Of a stretch of DNA of 36,762 nt, positions 15,611-24,446 are shown one piece after another (positions within the stretch are counted from its first letter, which is position 1; each line of letters begins with the position of its first letter). The stretch comes from an uncultured Bacteroidales bacterium (lineage in GTDB: Bacteria > Bacteroidota > Bacteroidia > Bacteroidales > P3). The translations under genes were made by a program, and so were the position numbers. Where the stretch lies: positions 1 to 36,762 of the forward strand of contig ONFR01000022.1 of the NCBI GenBank assembly GCA_900317125.1, read 5' to 3'. The notes beneath the pieces are model-generated. The model saw only the letters and a program-made list of their open reading frames with translations. It was not told the DNA's origin and searched no databases.

Positions 15611-16807
15611 ATGAAACGCATCAACTCCCTTCACTTCCTTGCGGGCATCGTACGGCGGACAGCCGTATGCCTGTTGCTGGCACTCACCGCACAAGGCACT
15701 TACGCCAACGACGGCGTTTATTTCACCAAGGGCAACCAACTCGTCCCCCTCGTGGAGACGGACATCAGCGTGCGCAAGGAGATCCTCACCATCCGCCTGA
15801 TGGATGACGGCTTCGCCCATGTGGATGTCTATTACGAATTCTGGAATCCCGGCCAGCAGAACAAGCGGGTGCTGATGGGTTTCGAGGCCGACCCCTCCTA
15901 CAACGACGACTGGAAGTTCCACCCTTCGGGGGTGCATCCCCACATCAAGGACTTCACCGTCGAGATGAACGGCGCCATGCTGTCCTACGCCAATGCCGCC
16001 TGCCGTGCGGGGACCGGACGGCTGGAGCCGATTGACACCACCAAACAATACGAGGTGTGGGGCGTACAGCTCTTCAAGAAAGGGTTCACCCCCGAAGAAA
16101 GCGAGAACGCCAAAGGGACGGATTTCGCCTATGTTTACTACTTCAATGCCGATTTCAAGCCAGGGTTGAACCGCGTACACCACACCTACATCTACCGCAC
16201 CTCCTTCTCCGTGGGATGCCCCTATGTGGTGGATTACAAGCTCACGCCTGCCACCCGCTGGGCAAATGGACAGATCGACGACTTCACACTGGTCATCCGT
16301 GCCGACAACACCGCCAAGCACTTCTCCATCCCCACCGAGGTGTTCCCTTCCGGCTTCACCCCAGTCAGCGACGGCACAGCCTATAAGATGCGCAAAAGCA
16401 AGCTTTGGGACACGCCCTGCTACGAGTTTGCCCTGCGCAATGGTGCCATCACCCTGCACCTCACCAACTTCAAGCCCACCAAGGAGCTCAGCATCACTGG
16501 GGCAGGATGGGACAAGTGTTACGAACACCACCTCTTCCACGTCGCCGCCGCCTACGACCGCTCCCGCTCGGTGATCCTGTTCGAGAACATCTGGGCGGAA
16601 GAACTCGACCCGAAAGACAAGGCTTTCTGCCAGCGAGTGCTGCGCAACCTCCCCTACGCCCACCGCGGCCATGTGTTCCGCGACGCCCGCCTGCGCCGCT
16701 TCTTCGAGTCGCAGTGGTGGTACATGCCCGACCCTAACTATAAGGACGACATCAGCGACTTCACCCCCGTCGACCACTACTACATCCAATTAGGACAGGG
16801 CAAATGA
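15611..16807 (+). CDS. secreted protein with C-terminal YARHG-like domain
   Basis: A 398-residue exported protein. I start at the ATG at 15611 because it opens a good signal peptide (1-32, ending GTYA), whereas the longer frame would begin in the AT-rich leader. The mature N-terminus NDGVYFTKGNQLVPL opens a beta-rich domain resembling DUF4424-type secreted proteins (uncertain). The C-terminus, VLRNLPYAHRGHVF with FESQWWYMPDP shortly after, matches the YARHG domain pattern (family: LRNEIYARHGYxF...FFxxQxWYxP), with the motif altered to YAHRG. It overlaps the next gene by 4 bp (ATGA), so the two are translationally coupled. The function is unknown; a role at the cell wall or envelope is likely. 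Confidence 0.82.
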   Translation: MKRINSLHFLAGIVRRTAVCLLLALTAQGTYANDGVYFTKGNQLVPLVETDISVRKEILTIRLMDDGFAHVDVYYEFWNPGQQNKRVLMGFEADPSYNDDWKFHPSGVHPHIKDFTVEMNGAMLSYANAACRAGTGRLEPIDTTKQYEVWGVQLFKKGFTPEESENAKGTDFAYVYYFNADFKPGLNRVHHTYIYRTSFSVGCPYVVDYKLTPATRWANGQIDDFTLVIRADNTAKHFSIPTEVFPSGFTPVSDGTAYKMRKSKLWDTPCYEFALRNGAITLHLTNFKPTKELSITGAGWDKCYEHHLFHVAAAYDRSRSVILFENIWAEELDPKDKAFCQRVLRNLPYAHRGHVFRDARLRRFFESQWWYMPDPNYKDDISDFTPVDHYYIQLGQGK

Positions 16808-17361
16808 CCGACAGCCTCCTCGTCCAAGCCGTTGTCAACACTGTTCTACGCCATCTCGAACAACGAGAGGCCAAGAATGACCCAGTGCCGGGACACAAGA
16901 AAACCACCACCTTCAAAGCCCGTGGCGGCGCATGGTTCATGATTGCTATCTGTCTCTTCTGCATCGGACTCTTTCTTTGGGGACTATTCAGCGGTTTCCT
17001 TGACGATTTCTGGGGCTATGCCATCTTCGTATTCCTAATCTCCTACATGGTGCTTCTGCTGCGTTTCAGCACCACGATGCTCCGCTCCAAGATACAGGTA
17101 GGCCCCGAGATGCTGCTGCTCGACGGCGCCTACGAGACCATGGAGCACCCAACCATCTGGCAGCGGCTAAAGGTTCAATTGTTCCTCACCACACCCCTTG
17201 TGGTGGAAGTCAAATGGGAGTCTATCCTGAGCCTTGCCGTCGAGTCCCACATGCTCAAGATAGAAACCCTCGCCCACCAGCATTTCCGCATGCCCCTTGG
17301 CTATTTCGACATCCGCGTCATCTCCGCCATCAGCAAATACCACAAGATAGCGATTGAATGA
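16804..17361 (+). CDS. two-helix membrane protein of unknown function
   Basis: A 185-residue protein with two transmembrane helices at about residues 43-64 and 70-90, a charged N-terminal cytoplasmic part, and a C-terminal soluble part with strands (IQVGPEMLLLDGAYE, VVEVKWESILSLAVE) that could be a bacterial PH-like fold. No firm family match. The ATG overlaps the stop of the upstream YARHG-type gene (ATGA), so it probably works with that exported protein. Confidence 0.75.
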   Translation: MTDSLLVQAVVNTVLRHLEQREAKNDPVPGHKKTTTFKARGGAWFMIAICLFCIGLFLWGLFSGFLDDFWGYAIFVFLISYMVLLLRFSTTMLRSKIQVGPEMLLLDGAYETMEHPTIWQRLKVQLFLTTPLVVEVKWESILSLAVESHMLKIETLAHQHFRMPLGYFDIRVISAISKYHKIAIE

Positions 17362-17442
17362 ATGTGTAAATTCGTGAATGCGTTAATTCGTCAATCTGAT
17401 TTACACATTCACACATTAACACGTTCACACATTAACACATTC
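17360..17442. repeat. inverted pair of octamer-repeat arrays
   Basis: The left half is in reverse orientation (ATGTGTAA, ATTCGTGA, ATGCGTTA, ATTCGTCA) and the right half forward (TTACACAT, TCACACAT, TAACACGT, TCACACAT, TAACACAT). The halves can pair into a long imperfect hairpin around 17395-17400. It directly follows the stop codon of the 16804 gene. Consensus unit of the family: TNACRMAT. Confidence 0.8.
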
Positions 17443-17521
17443 TTCTCGCCACCTCCCGGCAATAAAGAGGGGCATTCTGCGTTATATTAACAGTTGTATT
17501 TTTAATGATTCCATTATTGAT

Positions 17522-19138
17522 ATGCGAAAGATAGCCTTTTTAATCCTCTTCGTCCTGGCCGCCGGCGTGGTTTCGGCGCAGTATACCGTCGACAACAAGA
17601 AAGCCGTGAACGAGTTCGAAAAGGGTCAAGCCCTGCTCTCCTCCAACCCCGTGAAAGCCTTCGAACATTTCGAGAAAGCCCTCAAGGCCGAGCCCTCCTT
17701 TGCCGAAGTACACCTCACCATGGCCGCATGGCTAATGGACCACGACAGCCTCGACCTCGCCGAGGAGCATCTGCGTACCTTTCTCCGCACCGACAAAGGG
17801 AAGCACAAACGCTGGGGAGCCGGTGCCGAGCACGACCTGAAGTGTATCGCTTTCCGCCGCGAGGCCATGGCCAACCCCGTGCCCTTCACCCCCGTGAACA
17901 TGGGGCCTGCCATCAACAGCCCCGACGACGAGTATCTGCCCACCCTCACCGCCGACGGACGCACACTCCTCTTCACCCGCTACAACCGTCCCTCGATGGC
18001 GGAGGACTTCTACTACAGCCGCCTGATTGACGGCAAATGGAGCAAGGCCGTCCGCATGGCCGAGCCCCTCAACAGCGACGACAACGAGGGCGCCGGCTGC
18101 ATCTCGCAGGATGGACGCATACTCTACTTCACCGCCTGTGGCCGTCCCGACGGCGCCGGACGCTGCGACCTCTATATCTCCTACCGCAAAGCGGGCGGCT
18201 GGAGCCAGCCCCAGAACCTCGGTCCCGCCGTCAACACCAGCGGGTGGGAGTCGCAACCCTGCCTCTCCATCGACGGCCAGACGCTCTACTTCGTCAGCGA
18301 CCGCAAGGACGGCTACGGCGGCATGGACATCTGGCGCAGCACCCTGGTGGAAGGCCGTTGGAGCAAACCTGTCAACATGGGCCCCGGCATCAACACCAAA
18401 GGCGACGAGAAGAGTCCCTTCATCTCGTTCGACAACCAGACGCTCTACTTCTCCAGCAACGGCTATGTGGGCATGGGCGGCATGGACCTCTTCGTGTGCC
18501 GCCGCACAGGTGACACCACCTGGAGCGAACCGCAGAACCTGGGCTATCCCATCAACACCCGTGGCGACGAGAGCTCGCTTATCGTCAGCCCCGACGGTCG
18601 CACAGCCATCTTCTCCAGCGCCGTTGTGCCGACCGACTTGTCGCCGGAGACCTTAAAGGCGACCGCTGGGTTGTCGGCTCCGGCGCCCAGCGGAGGACTC
18701 GACCTCTACTCCTTCGCCCTGCCCGAAACCGTGCGTCCTGAGCCTGTAGTATACAAGGAGGAAATCACCGAGGTGGCCCCCGAACTGAAGGTGGGCGAAA
18801 GCATCACCCTGAAGAACGTCTTCTTCCAGACAGGCAAATACACCCTCCTCGACATCTCCATTGTGGAGCTGGACAAAGTGGTCGAGATGATGCAACGCCA
18901 TCCCTCCATGCGCATTGAACTGGGTGGACACACCGACAATGTGGGCAGCGAGGCCTCGAACCAGAAGCTCTCCGAACAACGTGCCAAAGCCGTCTACGAC
19001 TACCTTGTGCAGCACGGCGTCCCGGCCGAACGGCTCACCTACAAAGGCTATGGCCAAAGCCAGCCCGTGGCCGACAACAGCACCCCCGAAGGACGCAGGC
19101 AGAACCGCCGCACCGTGTTCACTATCATAGCAAAATGA
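17522..19138 (+). CDS. OmpA-family protein with TPR and PD40 propeller repeats (PorE-like architecture)
   Basis: A 538-residue exported protein: signal peptide 1-19 (ends VVSAQ), TPR-like helices about 25-95, WD40/PD40 beta-propeller repeats about 120-370 (repeated DGRTLLFTRYN, DGRILYFTACG, DGQTLYFVSDR, NQTLYFSSNG motifs), a linker, and a C-terminal OmpA/Pal peptidoglycan-binding domain from about 420 (GHTDNVGSEASNQKLSEQRA). TPR-propeller-OmpA order recalls PorE of the type IX secretion system, but PorE is a lipoprotein with an extra carboxypeptidase-regulatory domain, so assignment to T9SS is tentative. It anchors to peptidoglycan under the outer membrane. Confidence 0.9.
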   Translation: MRKIAFLILFVLAAGVVSAQYTVDNKKAVNEFEKGQALLSSNPVKAFEHFEKALKAEPSFAEVHLTMAAWLMDHDSLDLAEEHLRTFLRTDKGKHKRWGAGAEHDLKCIAFRREAMANPVPFTPVNMGPAINSPDDEYLPTLTADGRTLLFTRYNRPSMAEDFYYSRLIDGKWSKAVRMAEPLNSDDNEGAGCISQDGRILYFTACGRPDGAGRCDLYISYRKAGGWSQPQNLGPAVNTSGWESQPCLSIDGQTLYFVSDRKDGYGGMDIWRSTLVEGRWSKPVNMGPGINTKGDEKSPFISFDNQTLYFSSNGYVGMGGMDLFVCRRTGDTTWSEPQNLGYPINTRGDESSLIVSPDGRTAIFSSAVVPTDLSPETLKATAGLSAPAPSGGLDLYSFALPETVRPEPVVYKEEITEVAPELKVGESITLKNVFFQTGKYTLLDISIVELDKVVEMMQRHPSMRIELGGHTDNVGSEASNQKLSEQRAKAVYDYLVQHGVPAERLTYKGYGQSQPVADNSTPEGRRQNRRTVFTIIAK

Positions 19139-19168
19139 TTTTTCTCCTCACGGATGAAAAAATATTTG

Positions 19169-19176
19169 TATCTTTG
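19169..19176 (+). promoter_or_regulatory. -7 box of the sirtuin gene
   Basis: TATCTTTG followed by CAG, about 125 nt upstream of the sirtuin ATG. It leaves a long leader with no obvious structure. Confidence 0.6.
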
Positions 19177-19301
19177 CAGTCGAAAAGAACAAACCGAATG
19201 ATAGGCTTGCCCCTGCAAGTCAGACACTAACACATACACACACAACACCCAAACGACTCCATCACTTTTAGACCTTGACAAACCCTTAATACCCTTATAC
19301 C

Positions 19302-19985
19302 ATGAAGAAAAAGGTGATAGTACTGACAGGTGCCGGCATCAGTGCCGAAAGCGGCATCAGCACCTTCCGCGACAGCGACGGCCTGTGGGAACAATACCGC
19401 GTGGAAGACGTGGCCACCTACGACGCCTACCTGCGCAACCCCGAATTGGTGTTGAACTTCTACAACGAGCGCCGTCGTCAGCTCTTCCAAGTCAAACCCA
19501 ACGAGGGACACCGACAGCTGGTGCGACTGGAAGAGAAATACGACGTACACATCATCACCCAGAACATCGACAACCTGCACGAGCAGGCAGGCTCCACCCA
19601 AGTCCTCCATCTGCATGGCGAGCTGACCAAAGCCCGCAGCGACCGCAACGACGACCTGATCATCGACATCGGCGACCGCGACATACACCTTGGCGACAAA
19701 GCCCCCGACGGAGCCCAGCTACGCCCCCACATCGTATGGTTCGGCGAAGCCGTACCCAACATCGAGCCCGCCGCCGAGCTGTGCGAAAAGGCCGACTACT
19801 TCATCGTCGTAGGCACCTCGATGAACGTCTACCCCGCCGCCGGACTGATACACTACGTCCCCCGCTCCACACCCTGCTATCTGGTCGACCCCAAGGCAGT
19901 TCCCATCTCGCGACCCATCACCATCTTCCAGGAGAAGGCCGGCACTGGCGTGAAAAAAGTGGTGGACGAACTGCTGGGATGCTAA
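19302..19985 (+). CDS. NAD-dependent protein deacylase, sirtuin class III
   Basis: A 227-residue cytoplasmic sirtuin removing acyl groups from lysines with NAD as co-substrate. Seen: GAGISAESGISTFRD at 10-24, QNID at 87-90, catalytic His105 in HLHGEL, GTSMNVYPAA near 180. Tyr54 and Arg57 in FYNERR are the Y-x-x-R pair that marks class III enzymes preferring negatively charged acyl groups (succinyl, malonyl). The zinc-binding module is reduced: none of the four usual cysteines is present between residues 108 and 145. Short for CobB, consistent with the loss of that module. Confidence 0.93.
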   Translation: MKKKVIVLTGAGISAESGISTFRDSDGLWEQYRVEDVATYDAYLRNPELVLNFYNERRRQLFQVKPNEGHRQLVRLEEKYDVHIITQNIDNLHEQAGSTQVLHLHGELTKARSDRNDDLIIDIGDRDIHLGDKAPDGAQLRPHIVWFGEAVPNIEPAAELCEKADYFIVVGTSMNVYPAAGLIHYVPRSTPCYLVDPKAVPISRPITIFQEKAGTGVKKVVDELLGC

Positions 19986-20045
19986 CCACACTACACACCC
20001 GCACCACAAAACAACGAATTATTAATCTTTAATCAATTTATAACC

Positions 20046-20732
20046 ATGAAGAAAATCTTATCATTAGCACTGCTACTCAGCAGCCTTTTCCTCGCCAATG
20101 TGCAGGGGCAGATTGCCCTCATCTACAACGGCAACACCTACCAAAACGGTGACAACTTTACCGTGAACATTGAGGCCACTGCACACCAAATCAACACTGT
20201 GCAGCTGAAAAACATCGGCAACAGTGCGGTTCGAGACATCGTCGTCACCCTCACTCCCATCGAGGAGAATGGCATCTCTGCCTGGGGCATCTGTGCCGGC
20301 GGCAACTGCGTCGCTGCCCTCACCAGCACCTCCTTCAACCTCGCTCCCGGCTTGATTGACGAAGGCTTTGCCATCGATATCGATATCGACAATTCCGTCC
20401 CCAACCCACACTCCTCCTACAATGTCAACATCACCTTCGGCCTCGTCTCCATTGACATCGTCATGAATGTAGTGGTGGGCACCGTTGGCATCGACCAGCC
20501 CGTGGCCAACCTCTCCGCCACCGCCTTCCCCAACCCCGCACAGGGCATCGTCAACATCAGCTATGAACTCAACCAACCTGCCACCCTCGCCATCGTCGAC
20601 ATGCAGGGCCGCCTCGTGCGCCAGCTTCCTGTGGCAGGCAACGGCACCGCCACCCTCAACGACCTGCCCGCCGGCATCTACGCCTACGGCATTCTGGGCA
20701 GCAACAATATGAAAAAACTTGTTGTAAAATAA
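20046..20732 (+). CDS. secreted protein with type IX secretion C-terminal sorting domain
   Basis: A 228-residue exported protein: signal peptide about 1-21, a beta-rich middle domain (about 22-150) that I do not recognise, and a type A T9SS sorting domain from about residue 158 (AFPNPAQGIVNISYEL, IVDMQGRLVRQL, LPAGIYAYGI, ending KKLVVK). Such domains direct transport through the T9SS and are cleaved when the cargo is attached to the surface or released. The middle domain carries acidic DIDIDIDN and many polar strands, suggesting an adhesin or binding module. Confidence 0.9.
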   Translation: MKKILSLALLLSSLFLANVQGQIALIYNGNTYQNGDNFTVNIEATAHQINTVQLKNIGNSAVRDIVVTLTPIEENGISAWGICAGGNCVAALTSTSFNLAPGLIDEGFAIDIDIDNSVPNPHSSYNVNITFGLVSIDIVMNVVVGTVGIDQPVANLSATAFPNPAQGIVNISYELNQPATLAIVDMQGRLVRQLPVAGNGTATLNDLPAGIYAYGILGSNNMKKLVVK

Positions 20733-20749
20733 ACACTGCGTCATCCATC

Positions 20750-20786
20750 AACAGCCTCTGCGGATGACCTCTCCGCAGGGGCTGTT
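20750..20786 (+). terminator. hairpin terminator after the T9SS cargo gene
   Basis: Arms AACAGCC-t-CTGCGGA and TCCGCAG-g-GGCTGTT form a 14-bp stem with one mismatch and a 7-nt loop, 18 nt after the stop. The T-tract is weak (CCGTTTATC), so termination efficiency is uncertain. Confidence 0.7.
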
Positions 20787-20873
20787 CCGTTTATCTCTCC
20801 CGCTCCCCATTCCTCCCCTCCTCAATCTGAAGAACAAACGACAGAACAACGCACCTCCAAAAACCCCGCACCG

Positions 20874-21746
20874 ATGAGACTCTACACCACCTGCCATTGC
20901 GGCCACACCATCCGCCTGCGCGGCAGCTACCCCACAGCCGACGAAGTGCGCCGGCAATTAGGCGACTTCGTCACCCTGCACTGCCCCCACTGCGGCCAAA
21001 CAGTCCACCTGCCCTACACCTGGATTTACCCAGTCTCGTGGGGTCTTTGGGGCGCCATCGGCATTCTGTCGGCCTTCATTCTGGGCAGTGTGGCCGTGAT
21101 GGCACTGCTGCAAAACGCCGGAGCCGACATCGGGGCTGTGATATGGATCCCCATCGTCGCGCTGGCCTTTTACGTACAGATTGCCAAGTTGGAGACGGAC
21201 ACAATGGATCGGTTTGAACACTCCCGCAGCATGAGTTCTTCACCCCACCTCACTCCCGAGGTGGCCGCTACATGGAGCGACCAAGCCCTGCTCGAATGGT
21301 ACGACATCTGCGAACCCGAGGATCTCGACCACGCCAATCTCTGCGAGCGGAGAGTCTACTACGCCACAATCTTGAACTACGAAGAGGCGCCTCGATACAT
21401 GGAATGGTTCTATTTTTACGAGTACAACTACAATCCCCTGCCCGACGACGGCACCGAGCTGTACCTAAGCCTGATGGCTGTGGGAGCCACGCGCCATGCC
21501 GCCATCGTACTCGAGGCACAGGAGATATACCTGCAGCACAAAGCCGAAGTGGAGGAGTGTGTCAGCAGCGTGATGCACGACGGCTACCAGTTGCTGCTAT
21601 CGATGAACCTTTTCGAGCGGCAGGACGATGCTCTTGCCTTCGCCTACCGCAGCGAGCCGCTAATGCCTCTGGTGGCACAATACATCCGCCAGCATATACC
21701 GCAACTGGAAGGCACAAACACCGAAAACAACCAATTAATACTATGA
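20874..21746 (+). CDS. zinc-ribbon membrane protein with possible DUF4375/DMP19-like domain
   Basis: A 290-residue protein of unknown function. The N-terminus has four cysteines arranged as a zinc ribbon (Cys7, Cys9, Cys37, Cys40; CHCG and CPHCG). Two transmembrane helices follow at about 57-79 and 87-104. The cytoplasmic C-terminal part (about 130-280) has YYATILNYEEAPRYMEWF and AVGATRHAAIVLEAQEIY, which recall the DUF4375 (DNA-mimic DMP19-like) pattern; that is a weak match. The stop lies 4 bp before the ATG of the TPR gene, so the two form an operon. Confidence 0.78.
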   Translation: MRLYTTCHCGHTIRLRGSYPTADEVRRQLGDFVTLHCPHCGQTVHLPYTWIYPVSWGLWGAIGILSAFILGSVAVMALLQNAGADIGAVIWIPIVALAFYVQIAKLETDTMDRFEHSRSMSSSPHLTPEVAATWSDQALLEWYDICEPEDLDHANLCERRVYYATILNYEEAPRYMEWFYFYEYNYNPLPDDGTELYLSLMAVGATRHAAIVLEAQEIYLQHKAEVEECVSSVMHDGYQLLLSMNLFERQDDALAFAYRSEPLMPLVAQYIRQHIPQLEGTNTENNQLIL

Positions 21747-21750
21747 CATC

Positions 21751-23268
21751 ATGACCGACGAATACATCAAACTGGGACTGGAACAACTGGACAGCGGCAA
21801 CCCTCATGCCGCACTGCGCAACTTCGAAGCTGCATACGCCCTGCAGCCGGACAACCCCGAGGTGCTCTTTTATTTGGGACGTGCCTGCTACGCACTGATG
21901 AGGGACAACGAGGCTGTGTACTACTACCGGCTTTTGTTGCAGATAGAACCCGACAGCGCAGCCGCATGGATGAACATGGCCAACTGCTACGACCGCCTGT
22001 TTCAGATGGAAGAGGCCGAGGAGGCCTACCGCATGGCCAGCAATCTGGACCCCGACAACGACGAGGTGTATCTGGAATGGGGTATCTTCTACTACAATCA
22101 GGAACGGTTCGAGGCGGCTCTGGCCTGCTACGAACAGGCCTTGCGGCTGAATCCCCACAACGACATCGCTCTCCAGTACCAATGCGACTCGCTGGTGATG
22201 ATAGAGCATTATGAGGAGGCGGCGGAGGTGGCGGAGAGCCTCACCCTATGCCATCCCGACGACTGGCAGACGTGGTACAACAGAGCCTGGTGCTGCGAAC
22301 GGCTGGAACAATATGGCGAGGTCATGGCTGCCGCGCAGAAAGTGATACAACTCTACCCCGAAAACAAGGACGGATATGAACTGCTCGGCAACGCCCAATT
22401 GAACACATGGATGCTTGACGAAGCGTTGGAGAACTACGACAAGACGCTGGAGTTGTGCCCTACCAATTGGCAGGCATGGGGCAACAAAGGGCTCTGCCTG
22501 TTCCGTTTGGAGCGTTATGACGAAGCCTTGGAGTGCTACGACATCGCCACGATAGGGGAACCCGACAACCCCGAATGGTGGAATAGCAAAGGGTTTATGC
22601 TCTCCAAGCTCGACCGCATAGACGAAGCCATGGAGTGCTACCGCAAGGCCTTGGACCTGTTTCCCGACTTCGCGATGGCCATCGGCAATATGGCCGATGT
22701 GTACCAGAAACGCAAAGACTTCGGCAAAGCCGAAGAACTGTATATGCGGGCCTACGCCCTCGACCCCGAACACCGGCGCGTAGAACTCTTCTCGGCCACC
22801 TGGTGCATGTTCCGTATGCAACGGTACGAGGAGATGGTGCCTTACCTCATCTCCCTCCTGCCGTATGCCAAAGAGGAGGAGATGCATGTGGCTTACCGAC
22901 TGGGAGTGGTATACAAGCAGATTGGACAGTACCAACAGGCCATCGACTATTTCAAGCTCGACTTGGAGACCTTTTGTGACGACCCCGACAACAACGCCTG
23001 CTGGCTGAACATAGCCATCTGCGAAGAGATGTTGGAACACTACGACAAGTCCGAAGCCGCCTGGAAGAGGTCGCTGGAAGACATCACCGACGATGACTAC
23101 AAGGCTTTCTGTCTCTACGGGCTGGGCTTGATGTACGGAAAACAGGAACGCTACAGCGAGGCAATGTCCTGTTTCGAGCAGTCGCTTGCCCTCGACCCCG
23201 ACTTAGACGACTGCCGTGAAGCATTGAAGAAAGCACAGCGCCTATCAAAAAGGGAAACACATAAATGA
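21751..23268 (+). CDS. tetratricopeptide repeat protein
   Basis: A 505-residue protein made of about 12-14 TPR units from end to end (for example NPHAALRNFEAAYALQPDNPEVLFYLG split over residues 10-36, and later ERYSEAMSCFEQSLALDPD). It has no signal peptide or membrane helix, so it is likely cytoplasmic, and no catalytic domain is seen. TPR proteins act as scaffolds; here the natural partner is the zinc-ribbon membrane protein encoded 4 bp upstream. The gene is followed by the octamer-repeat array at 23284. Confidence 0.93.
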   Translation: MTDEYIKLGLEQLDSGNPHAALRNFEAAYALQPDNPEVLFYLGRACYALMRDNEAVYYYRLLLQIEPDSAAAWMNMANCYDRLFQMEEAEEAYRMASNLDPDNDEVYLEWGIFYYNQERFEAALACYEQALRLNPHNDIALQYQCDSLVMIEHYEEAAEVAESLTLCHPDDWQTWYNRAWCCERLEQYGEVMAAAQKVIQLYPENKDGYELLGNAQLNTWMLDEALENYDKTLELCPTNWQAWGNKGLCLFRLERYDEALECYDIATIGEPDNPEWWNSKGFMLSKLDRIDEAMECYRKALDLFPDFAMAIGNMADVYQKRKDFGKAEELYMRAYALDPEHRRVELFSATWCMFRMQRYEEMVPYLISLLPYAKEEEMHVAYRLGVVYKQIGQYQQAIDYFKLDLETFCDDPDNNACWLNIAICEEMLEHYDKSEAAWKRSLEDITDDDYKAFCLYGLGLMYGKQERYSEAMSCFEQSLALDPDLDDCREALKKAQRLSKRETHK

Positions 23269-23283
23269 GCCAGATTCCCACAC

Positions 23284-23499
23284 AAACGAATTAACGCATT
23301 CAAGGACTAACGAATTAACACAATAACGAATTAACGAATTCAAGCATTCAAGGACTAACGAATTAACACATTAACGAATTAACGCATTAACACATTCAAG
23401 CATTCCAGCACTAACGAATTAACACATTAACACATTAACGCATTCAAGCATTCCAGGACTAACGAATTAACACATTAACGCATTAACGCATTCAAGCAT
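23284..23499 (+). repeat. 27-unit octamer array reaching into a start codon
   Basis: Twenty-seven consecutive 8-bp units without phase slip. Main variants are TAACGAAT, TAACACAT, TAACGCAT, TCAAGCAT and TCAAGGAC/TCCAGGAC. Higher-order phrases begin with TAACGAAT and end with a unit finishing in AC. The last unit, TCAAGCAT, supplies the AT of the ATG of the radical SAM gene (23498). The array fills almost the whole gap between the TPR and radical SAM genes. Confidence 0.92.
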
Positions 23500-24415
23500 G
23501 TCCTACCTCACCTACGCTGACTATTGCCGCCTCCTGTTCGGCACCACGGTACAGAAGATTGCCGTGGATGGCGGCTTTACCTGTCCCAATCGCGACGGCA
23601 CCCTCGGCGCCACAGGCTGCACCTTCTGCAACGGCGAAGCCTTTGCGCCTGCTTATTGCCGCACGGCGGGCAGTATCAAGCAGCAGATTGAGGAGGGCAT
23701 CCGTTTCCACACCCGCCGCCACCGCAAAGCCTCGCGCTATGTGGCCTACTTCCAGTCGTACAGCAACACCTACGCCCCGTTGGAGGTGCTGCGTCAGCGT
23801 TATGAGGAAGCCCTCTCCCACCCCATGGTGTCCGGCCTAGTGGTCAGCACCCGACCCGACTGCGTCGACGATGAGAAGTTGGACTACTTGGCCTCTTTGG
23901 CGCAACAGCATTATGTGGCGGTGGAGTACGGCATCGAGAGCTGCTACGACGACACCCTGCGCCGCATCCAGCGGGGACACGACTTCGCCTGCACCGGGCG
24001 CGCCATCCGGGCCACCGCCGCACGCGGCATCCATGTGGGCGGACACCTCATCCTGGGTCTCCCCGGCGAGAGTCGCGAGCAGATGCTGGCCGAAGCCGAC
24101 ATCCTCTCCGCCCTGCCCCTCAGCACCCTCAAGTTGCACCAGCTGCAGCTGCTGCGAGGCTCGGAGCTTGAACGCCTGTGGCGTGAAGACCCCACCGCAG
24201 TGCCGCCGCCCTTCACGGTGGAGGAATATGTGTCGCTGGTGGCCGACTTCCTGCGCCGTCTGCGACCCGATATAGCCGTCGAACGGCTGGCCGCCGAAGT
24301 GCCCCCTCGCTATCAGGCCGACCCGTCACGCTCTTGGCTTCACGACGATGGTTCCAATGTACGTCCCGACAATATTGCCCGCCTTGTGGCGCAACGCCTC
24401 TCCAGTCGGGATTAA
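23498..24415 (+). CDS. TIGR01212-type radical SAM protein (YhcC-like)
   Basis: A 305-residue radical SAM enzyme. The cluster-binding cysteines are Cys29, Cys41 and Cys44 in CPNRDGTLGATGCTFC, the long-spaced form typical of the YhcC/TIGR01212 family and not the standard CxxxCxxC. Further family blocks: YFQSYSNTYAP, STRPDCVDDE, VEYGIES, GGHLILGLPGES and LKLHQLQLLRGS. Reaction unknown; homologues are thought to act on RNA or sulfur chemistry, but this is not established. The start codon is fused to the last unit of the upstream octamer array, so expression could be affected by changes in repeat number. Confidence 0.92.
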   Translation: MSYLTYADYCRLLFGTTVQKIAVDGGFTCPNRDGTLGATGCTFCNGEAFAPAYCRTAGSIKQQIEEGIRFHTRRHRKASRYVAYFQSYSNTYAPLEVLRQRYEEALSHPMVSGLVVSTRPDCVDDEKLDYLASLAQQHYVAVEYGIESCYDDTLRRIQRGHDFACTGRAIRATAARGIHVGGHLILGLPGESREQMLAEADILSALPLSTLKLHQLQLLRGSELERLWREDPTAVPPPFTVEEYVSLVADFLRRLRPDIAVERLAAEVPPRYQADPSRSWLHDDGSNVRPDNIARLVAQRLSSRD

Positions 24416-24446
24416 AACTTTTTTTCGCCATATCAATTATTATTCG

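Noticed and set aside
15605..16789. 394-codon frame antisense to the YARHG-type gene
   Set aside because: The sense frame has a signal peptide and domain motifs; the antisense frame has none.
23284..23499. CRISPR array
   Set aside because: Units are contiguous 8-mers with no unique spacers of constant length, and there are no cas genes.
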